In this document: positions 43,751 through 51,989 of the stretch, one piece after another | Layout of the letters: each line of letters begins with the position of its first letter | How positions within the stretch are numbered: the first letter of the stretch is position 1 | Source: Gillisia sp. UBA3175 | GTDB taxonomy: Bacteria > Bacteroidota > Bacteroidia > Flavobacteriales > Flavobacteriaceae | NCBI GenBank assembly: GCA_002364325.1 | Contig: DEXV01000003.1 | Span: 533,314 to 597,070, forward strand | DNA: 63,757 nucleotides | Direction: 5' to 3' | Program-made: the position numbers and the translations under genes | The notes under the pieces: model-generated | What the model saw: only the letters and a program-made list of their open reading frames with translations | Database searches by the model: none | Told to the model about the DNA's origin: nothing

Positions 43751-45148
43751 TTAGGACGTCCTGATGTAAGAATTAATAATTTCTTTTACGCTTTTTCTGC
43801 TAAAGATCTTTGGGAAAAGCTCTTCAATAATTATATAATATTCAGAATCTATTTTTAAACCATTATTTAAATGGAAATATCCTTTATCCCCTTCATTAAG
43901 ATTGAAATATAATCCTGCCAAACGATATTCGATCTCAGCAGAATCTGGATAGAATTCGATCGCTTGGTTTAAATTTTGAATTGCAGTCTCAAATTCACCA
44001 AGATTAATAAGTATATCACACCTTCTAATCCAAGTTTCAAGCTCATAATTGCCAAGCTCAATGGTCTTTTGATAGCCTCTCTCTGCTTCTTCAAAAAAGC
44101 TAAGTCTACTATTTATCTTGGCATAACGTTTCCAATAGAGCACATTCTCTTCATCAATATTAATAGCTTTATTGATGTAGTATAATGCCTTTTGATAGTT
44201 CTGCTTTTTAAAATAAAAATCGGTAATAGCGATCCACCCTTTATCTAATAAAGGATCTTCATGAACGGTTTTAGAATAATTCTCTAAAGCAAGCTCATCC
44301 ATACCTAATTTCTCATAACACTTACCAATTCTCAAGTATGCAAAAGAAGTTGGATCATCAAGATCCAAGGTGATCTTGTAATTTTCTATAGCTTCAGGAT
44401 ATCTACCTAATTTTTCAAGAACTTTTCCTTTTTCAAGATACGCCCCAATAAAATAATCGTCACTTATAATGGCAAAATCGAATGCCATTAATGCTTTATC
44501 CAATTGTTTAAGATCGAAATATTGCTTTCCTACTTGGTGCCATGCAACCTCGCAGTAAGGATTCTTATTAAGGAACATGTTTAAATAATCTATAGATTCA
44601 TTTTTTTGTTCTAGGTAATCGAAACAATACATGATATTGTAAAGAGCAGAATAATCTTCCTCATCTGCCTCAAGACATTTCATAAAACTGAATTTTGCAT
44701 TCTCGAAATCTTCTAAGAATAAATATTCCATTCCTAAAAGTGAATACACATCGGCTTCATCTAAAGTGATCTCTAGTGCTAGTTCCAGCATTTTGATCGC
44801 CTTATGATGATCGTCTCTCTTTGAAAATATATTGGCTTTTTGAATATAAATCTCTTCATTGGAGGATTCCAAATTGTGAAGTTCATTCAAAAGACCATCG
44901 GCAAGGTCTAACTTGTCTTCAAAAACAAGTATTTCAACTTTAAAAAGTTTTAGGTTCGTAGAAGTGGGGTGTTGGGCCAGTCCTAATTTCACGGCCTTCT
45001 TAGCCAATGCAATTTTACCATTCTCCAAATAATGATGAATGATGTCCTCAAATTCTTCTGAATCGAAAAACAAAACATCGTTTGTTTTTAGCATAGATTC
45101 AAAACGCGTAAGTGAGAAATTGTTTTCTTCGTTATGACTTAATTGCAT
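43751..45148 (-). CDS. Tetratricopeptide repeat protein
   Basis: A 465-residue soluble protein without a signal peptide. Ten or more TPR-like helix pairs run from about residue 55 to 445, for example AYLEKGKVLEKLGRYPEAIENYKITLDLDD, AYLRIGKCYEKLGMDELALENYSKTVHEDP and RCDILINLGEFETAIQNLNQAIEFYPDS-type units. It should act as a protein-binding scaffold. The partner is unknown; the gene is 107 bases downstream of the aminotransferase unit and 34 bases upstream of the DUF368 pair, so it may be part of either unit. Confidence 0.9.
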   Translation of the reverse strand: MQLSHNEENNFSLTRFESMLKTNDVLFFDSEEFEDIIHHYLENGKIALAKKAVKLGLAQHPTSTNLKLFKVEILVFEDKLDLADGLLNELHNLESSNEEIYIQKANIFSKRDDHHKAIKMLELALEITLDEADVYSLLGMEYLFLEDFENAKFSFMKCLEADEEDYSALYNIMYCFDYLEQKNESIDYLNMFLNKNPYCEVAWHQVGKQYFDLKQLDKALMAFDFAIISDDYFIGAYLEKGKVLEKLGRYPEAIENYKITLDLDDPTSFAYLRIGKCYEKLGMDELALENYSKTVHEDPLLDKGWIAITDFYFKKQNYQKALYYINKAINIDEENVLYWKRYAKINSRLSFFEEAERGYQKTIELGNYELETWIRRCDILINLGEFETAIQNLNQAIEFYPDSAEIEYRLAGLYFNLNEGDKGYFHLNNGLKIDSEYYIIIEELFPKIFSRKSVKEIINSYIRTS

Positions 45149-45236
45149 ACACTGGGGATTACTTGATTTCTACAGTATTAAAGTTATAAATGTTAAGCCT
45201 TATACTGTAAGGGTAATTATATTGTTTTTAACAAAG

Positions 45237-45262
45237 TAATTAACAGTTTGAGCTGTTAATTA
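45237..45262 (-). terminator. AU-rich hairpin at the aminotransferase stop (weak terminator)
   Basis: TAATTAACAG (45237-45246) pairs perfectly with CTGTTAATTA (45253-45262), loop TTTGAG. It overlaps the stop codon of the aminotransferase gene. The stem is mostly A-T and no good T-run follows on the minus strand, so termination is uncertain. Confidence 0.35.
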
Positions 45263-46434
45263 TTGTCGTTAAGGAGGTCAATAATAATGCCACATCCTTC
45301 TCTAATTTCGCGTTCTGTAATTGTAAGTGGGGGGGTAATACGAATGGCTGTTTTTTCGAATAAAAGCCAGAACAAAACTAATCCTTTCTCTTGTGCTTTC
45401 AAAATAATATTTGTGGCCATTTCTTCTGAAGTTGTAATAATAGCAAGCATTAATCCAATTCCTCGAACTTCCTTTATTAGCGGGTGAACCAATAATTTTC
45501 TAAACAATTTTTCCTTTTGTAAGGCTTCTGCCATTAGGTCAGATTCGGTGATTTCCTGAAGCGTTGCCAATGCTGCGGCAGCAATTACAGGATTACCACC
45601 AAAGGTTGTGATGTGACCAAGTTTTGGATTATCCATTAACGTATCCATTATAGCCGTTGATGCTGTAAAGGCTCCAATGGGAAGTCCACCACCCATTCCT
45701 TTTCCCATAACAAGGATATCTGGTACCACATTGTAATTTTCGAATCCAAAGAGTTTTCCGGTTCTTCCAAATCCAGGTTGAATCTCATCTAATATTAAAA
45801 GAGCTCCAACCTCCTCACAACGTTGCTTCATTTTTTGTAAATAACCATTTGTAGGCTCAATAAAACCTGCACCTCCTTGAATGGTCTCTAATATAACCGC
45901 TGCAGTTCTTTTAGTTATCAAAGAGATGTTTTCCACAGAATTAAATTCCAAAAAGTGAACATCTCCAATTAATGGTCTAAAAGGTTGTACACGTTCCTCA
46001 TAGCTCATTAAACTAAGAGAACCCATAGTGTTTCCATGGTAAGCCATTTTAGCTGCAAAGATCTCAGATCTTCCGGTGGAGCGTCTCGCCAGTTTTAGGG
46101 CGCCTTCAATAGCTTCGGTTCCCGAGTTGGTTAAATATGTTTTAGATAATGTTTCTGGTAAATGAGAAGCTAAGAGTTTAGTTAATTCTACGGCCGGTCC
46201 TAAGGCATATTCTCCATATACCATTACATGTAAATACTTTTCTGCTTGATCTTTAATTGCATTTACAATTCTAGGGTGGGAATGTCCCAAGGTGCAAGCA
46301 GATACTCCAGCTACAAAATCAAGATGTTTCTTGCCTTGAACAGAATAAATATAAGAGCCGGAAGCATGGGAGATCTCCATGGCTAAAGGATGGGGAGTAG
46401 TTTGCGCCTGATATTTTAAAAAATCTTCTTTCAA
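45256..46434 (-). CDS. Class III pyridoxal-phosphate aminotransferase
   Basis: A 392-residue PLP enzyme of the acetylornithine/ornithine aminotransferase group. The phosphate-binding segment is TYLTNSGTEAIEGALKLAR, the PLP-contacting Asp is in LLILDEIQPGFGRTG, and the Schiff-base Lys is in ILVMGKGMGGGLPIGAF. The substrate is not decidable from sequence; no arginine-biosynthesis genes are next to it. It overlaps the stop of the OstA-like gene by four bases, so it is translated with it, an odd pairing of metabolic and envelope genes that may be incidental. Confidence 0.9.
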   Translation of the reverse strand: MKEDFLKYQAQTTPHPLAMEISHASGSYIYSVQGKKHLDFVAGVSACTLGHSHPRIVNAIKDQAEKYLHVMVYGEYALGPAVELTKLLASHLPETLSKTYLTNSGTEAIEGALKLARRSTGRSEIFAAKMAYHGNTMGSLSLMSYEERVQPFRPLIGDVHFLEFNSVENISLITKRTAAVILETIQGGAGFIEPTNGYLQKMKQRCEEVGALLILDEIQPGFGRTGKLFGFENYNVVPDILVMGKGMGGGLPIGAFTASTAIMDTLMDNPKLGHITTFGGNPVIAAAALATLQEITESDLMAEALQKEKLFRKLLVHPLIKEVRGIGLMLAIITTSEEMATNIILKAQEKGLVLFWLLFEKTAIRITPPLTITEREIREGCGIIIDLLNDNN

Positions 46435-48233
46435 GGTTTTGAATTATTCTTCGTGGGTTTTTTCTTCTTCTCTAATAACTTTCGCTTTTCCAATTGTAGG
46501 GAATCTACTTCCTTAATTGGAACTCCCAAACTATCCACCTTTGTATCTATAAGATCATCCGGAGATAATCTGGAGTTTTCATTTAAAAGTGGTCTTTCGC
46601 TATCGTTTTCATCAAAAAAGTTGGCTTGTTCCTCAGGTAAAGGAATGCCCTTTATTTTTACAAGTTTTGGAGGTTCTTGTCCTTTAAACAGATCAGATTT
46701 TTGAAGTAATTGTTCATCACCGCGCCAATTAAATCCAGGTAGCTCTCTAGCATTTTCAGGAAATTCTTCTGGTGGGGTCATGGTACCATCAATTTGTTTG
46801 TAATAATAAATGTCACGGATCTCCTTATTTTCAAATAGAATTTTAATAGAACTAGAAAGCGTCTTATTAATCCCTATTAATTCCTGTTCTTCATTTCTGC
46901 TAAAATAAATAGTTTCTGTGTTTTTTATTATATCAACTTGTTGGAGTTCATTCTCTACAAATAAACCGGTGAGTTCTTTTCCTTTTACCTGATTATACCC
47001 CTCTATACTGTCCTTCTGGATAAGAAATGCATCATAAAAGACCTTCAGTGAATCTAATTTCTCTGTGACGGGATTATTAAGGATATGAATGGTATCTCCA
47101 GTCATTTGGTTATTTCCAGACCATATTATAGGGTTTCTTTTTTTACCTGCTGAAGAGACTGCATCCCTATTAACATTTATGAGTTTGGTTATCCCTTCTT
47201 TCTGATTTAAGTAAATAGAATCGCTTTTGCCACTAATATCACTTTTAAATAATCTAACATTATAGAAACCTCGAACTATCCTGTTTTCTGGTTTCCCGGT
47301 GATCATTATAGTATCACTATGTATGAATATGGAATCATTATCTTGAAGGGTGGCAGCAACTGCTCGTTTGGTGATAAAGACTGAATCCTTCTCTCGGTAA
47401 ACTTCTGCATAGTGACCAGTGATCAAACTATGATTTAAAGTATCGGTCACTTTAATATTGTTGGTGCCAGAAGCAAAGCTTTTAGATCTGTTAAAATATA
47501 AACTGTCACCTTCTAATACTCTATTCTCATAATTGATCTTGGAATTTTTTACAAAATAACCAACATCACCTCGAGTATCGTAAAATCCGCGTTCACAGTA
47601 AACCGTGCTGGTCTCACTTACAATAGTGGTAGGACCATATAAATAGGCATATCCACTATCTGAGTAAAAATCTAATTGCTGCGAGTTTATCACATATTTT
47701 GGATTCGTAACTTTTACATTACTTAGAAAGGAGTATTTATCCTGATCCAAATAATATCTACCAATTTTGCTGGTAAGCACACTTGCAGTGTCTCTTACGG
47801 TTCCTCCGCTTCTATAATAGGCTTGTTGCTTCACTCTGTCAAAAAACAAAGTGTCTGTTTCTATAGAAGATAAGGGACGACTCATTTTCACATTACCGCT
47901 GGCAAATGCAAATTGAGTAGTTCCATTATACTCGGCATATTTACTTTGCATAGTAACGGTGTCTCCTTGTTGCATTCTTACATTTCCATAAGCCTTGAAG
48001 AAATTGGCTTCATCATAATGTATAGCCTGGTCACACCATATTTCTATACCTTCATGTATAAAATATACTTGATTGGTAACTTTACTTAAAATAATAGCAC
48101 CAGGATATTTATTTTCATCTTTTAGGGTTCTATCACTAGTATAATCTATCTTTTTAGAGGTTTGAGAATAAGAGTTTACTATGCAAAATAAGCAAAGCAA
48201 TAAAGTAAGTATATAATAAGGTGATCTTTTCAA
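46431..48233 (-). CDS. OstA-like LPS transport protein
   Basis: A 600-residue exported protein with a signal peptide (about 1-23, ending NSYSQ). The N-terminal half matches the OstA/LptA beta-jelly-roll that shuttles LPS in the periplasm (strands such as VYFIHEGIEIWCDQAIHYDEANFFKAYGNVRM and QFAFASGNVKMS). The C-terminal half is longer than LptA and runs into a lysine-rich tail (KRKLLEKKKK). The likely role is bridging inner and outer membranes with Lpt proteins not in this window. A -7 box lies upstream at 48250. It is the first gene of a unit with the aminotransferase. Confidence 0.88.
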   Translation of the reverse strand: MKRSPYYILTLLLCLFCIVNSYSQTSKKIDYTSDRTLKDENKYPGAIILSKVTNQVYFIHEGIEIWCDQAIHYDEANFFKAYGNVRMQQGDTVTMQSKYAEYNGTTQFAFASGNVKMSRPLSSIETDTLFFDRVKQQAYYRSGGTVRDTASVLTSKIGRYYLDQDKYSFLSNVKVTNPKYVINSQQLDFYSDSGYAYLYGPTTIVSETSTVYCERGFYDTRGDVGYFVKNSKINYENRVLEGDSLYFNRSKSFASGTNNIKVTDTLNHSLITGHYAEVYREKDSVFITKRAVAATLQDNDSIFIHSDTIMITGKPENRIVRGFYNVRLFKSDISGKSDSIYLNQKEGITKLINVNRDAVSSAGKKRNPIIWSGNNQMTGDTIHILNNPVTEKLDSLKVFYDAFLIQKDSIEGYNQVKGKELTGLFVENELQQVDIIKNTETIYFSRNEEQELIGINKTLSSSIKILFENKEIRDIYYYKQIDGTMTPPEEFPENARELPGFNWRGDEQLLQKSDLFKGQEPPKLVKIKGIPLPEEQANFFDENDSERPLLNENSRLSPDDLIDTKVDSLGVPIKEVDSLQLEKRKLLEKKKKPTKNNSKP

Positions 48234-48249
48234 ATTTAATTATTTGAAT

Positions 48250-48257
48250 CAAAAGTA
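48250..48257 (-). promoter_or_regulatory. -7 box of the OstA-like gene
   Basis: The minus strand reads TACTTTTG, matching TAnnTTTG, 16 bases before the ATG at 48233. The 48258-48493 stretch holds no gene, only very AT-rich DNA. Confidence 0.5.
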
Positions 48258-48493
48258 AGGAAAAGCCTAATAATGAAGTTGCTTGCGAACTAAAAATAAT
48301 ACAATTAGAGGTTTATCGATGAATTCTTAAATAATTAATCTTATCACTTAATGAATGAAAAAAAATGCGCAATATGTTATAGATAAGCTAAGGAATCATA
48401 ATTTTTTCTAAATTTTAACTATAATTAATAGTTTTAAAATTTCATTAAGAAAACATTAACCTTCGTCTGAAATCCAAACTTCCTTTTCTCCCG

Positions 48494-48501
48494 TATGTTT
48501 G
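48494..48501 (+). promoter_or_regulatory. -7 box of the ferritin-like pair
   Basis: TATGTTTG is a perfect -7 match and overlaps the in-frame ATG at 48495, which therefore cannot be the start; the ATG at 48525 lies 23 bases downstream. I do not see a good -33 box. Confidence 0.55.
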
Positions 48502-48524
48502 GATATAATCTAGAAAACTTAATT

Positions 48525-49271
48525 ATGAAAAAACCATTGATTAAAGTGGAAACCTCTGTAGAGACCCACTCAAAACAAAGTAACTCCCGAAGACAATTTT
48601 TAAAAATGGGAGGTTTAGCTGTAGCAGGAACAAGTATGTTTTTATACGGATGTAGTGATGATGATGACAGTATGGACCCAGACCCAGGTATGGTATTTGA
48701 CCTTGGAAGTGGAGATCTTGGAATCTTAAACTATGCTTATGCATTAGAGCAATTAGAAGCAGCCTTTTATACCCAAGTAATAGCGGGTTCTTACTTTGCA
48801 GGTGCAAGTGCTGAAGAAAAATTGATTTTACAAGACCTATACGATCATGAAGAAATTCATCGTGAATTCTTTAAGGCTGCAATTACTGGTGCTGTAAATG
48901 GAGATACTTCTAAGGTATTACCAGAATTGGAATTCGATTTTAGCGGAGTTAATTTTGGAGATAGAGATTCTGTTTTAGGAACAGCTATGGTATTGGAAGA
49001 TACAGGAGTTGGTGCTTATAACGGTGCTGGTCCTTTATTAGAAACTGAAGCTTATTTAACTCTTGCAGGTAAAATTGTTTCAGTTGAAGCTAGACATGCA
49101 TCTGCAATTAGATCTATTTATTTACCAGGAAATACAGAATTTGCTGGAGATGATGTAATTGATGCGAATGGATTAGATAAATCTGATTTGCCTCCAGTTG
49201 TAATTTCAGCTGTAGTAGCAACAGGATTTGTAGTAACACCATTTACTGCTAACCAATTACCAACCGGATAA
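48525..49271 (+). CDS. Tat-exported ferritin-like lipoprotein
   Basis: A 248-residue protein. The N-terminus has a twin-arginine signal (SRRQFLKMGG) followed by a hydrophobic stretch and a lipobox-like LYGC, so it is folded in the cytosol, exported by Tat and probably lipid-anchored. An acidic linker (DDDD) follows. The four-helix ferritin-like (Ferritin_2) domain holds two E-x-x-H motifs (HEEIHREF; VEARHASAI) and further Glu in LEQLEAAF and LEDTG, consistent with a di-metal site. Relatives are linked to desiccation or oxidative stress; the role here is unknown. I chose ATG 48525 because a -7 box covers the upstream ATG. Confidence 0.85.
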   Translation: MKKPLIKVETSVETHSKQSNSRRQFLKMGGLAVAGTSMFLYGCSDDDDSMDPDPGMVFDLGSGDLGILNYAYALEQLEAAFYTQVIAGSYFAGASAEEKLILQDLYDHEEIHREFFKAAITGAVNGDTSKVLPELEFDFSGVNFGDRDSVLGTAMVLEDTGVGAYNGAGPLLETEAYLTLAGKIVSVEARHASAIRSIYLPGNTEFAGDDVIDANGLDKSDLPPVVISAVVATGFVVTPFTANQLPTG

Positions 49272-49298
49272 TAGATACAAACCTTTAAAGAAAACATT

Positions 49299-50138
49299 AT
49301 GAATATTATAAAATTTTTAGATGAATTTACATCAGAGAGCTTAACTCAAAAGGTTTCTTCAAGACGCGATGTATTTGGAACATTTAGTTCTTTAGGAAAG
49401 AAAGCTGCTTTAGCTGCAGTACCTTTTGGATTAGCCACTGGATCTAGTAAGGCATTCGCCCAAACAGGATCAAAAGCTCATGAAGACCCTTTAAATTTAG
49501 CCTTAACACTGGAATATTTAGAAGCTGAATTTTACGTAAAGGCATTAGATTCTGGAGTACTTCCAGCGGGAAGACCACAGGATGTTTACAATCAAATTTC
49601 TAAGCATGAGACTGCTCACGTGGAATTTTTGAAAACAGCTTTAGGTGATGATGCAGTTGCGAAACCAACATTCGATTTTACTGTAGGTGGAATGTTCGAT
49701 CCATTTAACGAAAATGGAATTGGTCAAGAAACTGCTTACGCCCAATTATTAGCGTTAGCACAAGCTTTTGAAGATACAGGCGTAAGAGCTTATAAAGGAC
49801 AAGCACCGAATTTAATGGGAACACCATTTTTGAAGCCTGCTTTACAAATTCACTCTGTAGAAGCAAGACATGCTTCTGAAATTAGAAGACTAAGAGCTTT
49901 TGTTTTAGGTGAGGTATTAAATGATAATGCTTTAGGATGGATCACTCTTAATAATAGAGGACCAGGAATGCCGGAAGCTACTCAGCCAGTTTATGATGGG
50001 GAAGAGAATGTAACACAAGGTGGTGTAAACCTAGTTACAGCAACTGGATTTAGCGCAACTTCTGTATCACAATCTTTTGATGAGCCAATGTCTGGTGAAA
50101 CTGCAGTAGCAATAGCAAGTTTATTTATAGTTAGCTAG
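49299..50138 (+). CDS. Tat-exported ferritin-like protein
   Basis: A 279-residue paralogue of the preceding gene, 27 bases downstream and in the same unit. The N-terminus has SRRDVFGTFSS, a Tat-like signal, with a hydrophobic region ending SKAFAQ and no lipobox. The ferritin-like domain has ExxH motifs KHETAHVEF and VEARHASEI plus YLEAEFY and FEDTG Glu residues, so all candidate metal ligands are kept. Its role could be storage or reduction of metal, or catalysis with its partner in the periplasm. A strong terminator follows at 50165. Confidence 0.85.
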   Translation: MNIIKFLDEFTSESLTQKVSSRRDVFGTFSSLGKKAALAAVPFGLATGSSKAFAQTGSKAHEDPLNLALTLEYLEAEFYVKALDSGVLPAGRPQDVYNQISKHETAHVEFLKTALGDDAVAKPTFDFTVGGMFDPFNENGIGQETAYAQLLALAQAFEDTGVRAYKGQAPNLMGTPFLKPALQIHSVEARHASEIRRLRAFVLGEVLNDNALGWITLNNRGPGMPEATQPVYDGEENVTQGGVNLVTATGFSATSVSQSFDEPMSGETAVAIASLFIVS

Positions 50139-50164
50139 ATTAAAGTTAAATTAGATGTAAACTA

Positions 50165-50196
50165 AAAAATGCCTTTCATTTCTGAAAGGCATTTTT
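50165..50196. terminator. Bidirectional terminator between the ferritin-like pair and purA
   Basis: AAAAATGCCTTTCA (50165-50178) pairs perfectly with TGAAAGGCATTTTT (50183-50196), loop TTTC, with a T-run on each strand. It can end both convergent units. Confidence 0.92.
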
Positions 50197-50223
50197 CTTT
50201 TTATAGAATTTTATAATCTAAAC

Positions 50224-51495
50224 TTATCTGTGGATCGTTTGTTTTCTATCTGGTCCAACTGAAATAACTGAAATTGGTGTCTTTAATTCATCTTCTAAGA
50301 ACTTTACATACTCCATAAATTCTGAAGGTAATTGTGAAGCTTCAGTCATTTTAGTAAGATCCTCTTTCCACCCACTAAATTCAGTATAAACAGGAGTAAC
50401 ATTTTCTGGTTCTATATTGAACGGTAAATGAGTGATCTCTTCACCTTTATATTTATAGGCGGTACAAACTTTCAACGTCTTAAAGCCGCTCAAGACATCT
50501 CCTTTCATCATAATTAATTGGGTAATCCCATTAATTTGCACTGCATATCTTAACGCAACAAGGTCTAACCATCCACATCTTCTTGGACGTCCCGTAGTTG
50601 CACCAAATTCATTTCCAACTCTTCCCATGGTTTCCCCATCTTCGTCAAAAAGTTCAGTAGGGAAGGGACCGCTTCCAACTCTTGTGGTGTAAGCTTTAAA
50701 AATTCCAAAAGCATCTCCAATTTTGTTTGGTGCTACTCCTAAACCAGTACAAGCCCCTGCTGCTGTTGTGTTAGAGGATGTTACAAAAGGATAGGTTCCA
50801 AAATCTATATCTAATAAAGAACCTTGTGCTCCCTCAGCCAAGATAGTTTTTCCGCTTTCTTGAGCCAGTTGTAAGTATTGCTCGCTATCTATAAATTTTA
50901 ACGATTTTAATAACTCAACTGCCTCGAAGAATTCTTTTTCTAATTCGTCAAGGTTATATTGAACATCTACATCATAAAATTTGATCATAGATTCGTGCTT
51001 ATCTGCAAGCAATCTATATTTCTCTTTCCAGTTTTCTAATTCAAGATCACCTACACGAATCCCATTTCTACCGGTTTTGTCCATATAAGTTGGGCCAATT
51101 CCTTTTAAGGTAGATCCAATCTTAGCTTTCCCTTTAGAGGCCTCAGAAGCTGCATCTAATAACCGGTGGGTGGGAAGGATTAAATGTGCCTTTCTTGAAA
51201 TGTAAAGATTTTTACGATAATCGGTTTTGAATTTATCCAAATTTTCAAGTTCTTTCTTGAAAATTACAGGATCTATAACCACTCCATTTCCAACAAGATT
51301 TTTGGTGTCTTCATGAAAGATCCCAGATGGAATGGTATGAAGTACATGTTTTTGACCATCGAAGATCAAAGTATGTCCTGCATTTGGACCTCCTTGAAAC
51401 CGTGCTATTATGTCATATTTTTCGGTAAAAACATCTACTATTTTACCCTTTCCTTCATCTCCCCATTGTAATCCGAGTAGTAAGTCTACTGCCAT
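50224..51495 (-). CDS. purA: Adenylosuccinate synthetase
   Basis: A 423-residue cytosolic enzyme joining IMP and aspartate with GTP to form adenylosuccinate, the first step to AMP. The P-loop GLQWGDEGKGKIVD is at residues about 7-20 with the catalytic Asp, and GGPNAGHT follows. Later motifs STLKGIGPTYMDKTGRNGIRV, GAQGSLLDIDFGTYPFVTSSN and TGRPRRCGW are standard. It is seven bases downstream of the Fur-family gene, forming an unusual regulator/purine unit seen in Bacteroidota. Confidence 0.97.
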   Translation of the reverse strand: MAVDLLLGLQWGDEGKGKIVDVFTEKYDIIARFQGGPNAGHTLIFDGQKHVLHTIPSGIFHEDTKNLVGNGVVIDPVIFKKELENLDKFKTDYRKNLYISRKAHLILPTHRLLDAASEASKGKAKIGSTLKGIGPTYMDKTGRNGIRVGDLELENWKEKYRLLADKHESMIKFYDVDVQYNLDELEKEFFEAVELLKSLKFIDSEQYLQLAQESGKTILAEGAQGSLLDIDFGTYPFVTSSNTTAAGACTGLGVAPNKIGDAFGIFKAYTTRVGSGPFPTELFDEDGETMGRVGNEFGATTGRPRRCGWLDLVALRYAVQINGITQLIMMKGDVLSGFKTLKVCTAYKYKGEEITHLPFNIEPENVTPVYTEFSGWKEDLTKMTEASQLPSEFMEYVKFLEDELKTPISVISVGPDRKQTIHR

Positions 51496-51501
51496 AAATA
51501 T

Positions 51502-51960
51502 CTAATTTGTTGGTTGTTTTTTAGTGCCGTAAAAGTATAAAGAATGTTTAGAAATTTCAATATTAAAAACTTCCTCTATAGTTTGTTTGATACTCTGTAT
51601 TCTAGGATCGCAAAATTCTATTACCTCACCGGTATCGGTGAGAATTATATGATCATGTTGCCTATCAAAATATGATTTTTCATATTGAGATTGATTCTGA
51701 CCGAATTGATGTTTTCTTACCAATCCGCAATCCAAAAGCAATTCTATTGTATTGTATAAGGTAGCTCGGCTCACCCTATATTTTTTATTCTTCATATTAA
51801 TATAGAGCGACTCTATATCGAAATGCTCTTCATTATTATAGATCTCTTGTAAAATAGCAAATCGCTCAGGGGTTTTTCTATGGCCCTTGTCCTCCAAAAA
51901 CTTGGTGAAAACGTTCTTTACAACTGCCTGATCATTCTTATTTACACTTTTCTTACTCAT
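51502..51960 (-). CDS. Fur-family transcriptional regulator
   Basis: A 152-residue winged-helix regulator. The DNA-binding domain (residues about 20-85) includes [14 protein letters not shown] and [20 protein letters not shown]. The dimer domain keeps metal-type histidines ([15 protein letters not shown]). However, the structural-zinc CxxC pairs are missing; where many relatives have L-x-C-x-x-C before VIEF, this reads TDTGEVIEF, and only two cysteines are present. It may respond to iron, manganese or peroxide, and which one is unclear. It has its own -7 box at 51977 and is transcribed with purA. Confidence 0.9.
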   Translation of the reverse strand: MSKKSVNKNDQAVVKNVFTKFLEDKGHRKTPERFAILQEIYNNEEHFDIESLYINMKNKKYRVSRATLYNTIELLLDCGLVRKHQFGQNQSQYEKSYFDRQHDHIILTDTGEVIEFCDPRIQSIKQTIEEVFNIEISKHSLYFYGTKKQPTN

Positions 51961-51976
51961 AATATTCCTTCCGCCG

Positions 51977-51984
51977 CAAAGGTA
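51977..51984 (-). promoter_or_regulatory. -7 box of the fur-purA unit
   Basis: The minus strand reads TACCTTTG, a perfect TAnnTTTG, 16 bases before the ATG at 51960 and just after the stop of the Rel/SpoT gene. No matching -33 is clear. Confidence 0.55.
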
Positions 51985-51989
51985 TTGGT

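Noticed and set aside
48495..48524. Upstream ATG as the start of the first ferritin-like gene
   Set aside because: A perfect -7 promoter box (48494-48501) overlaps it, so it would not be transcribed; ATG 48525 also gives a cleaner Tat signal.
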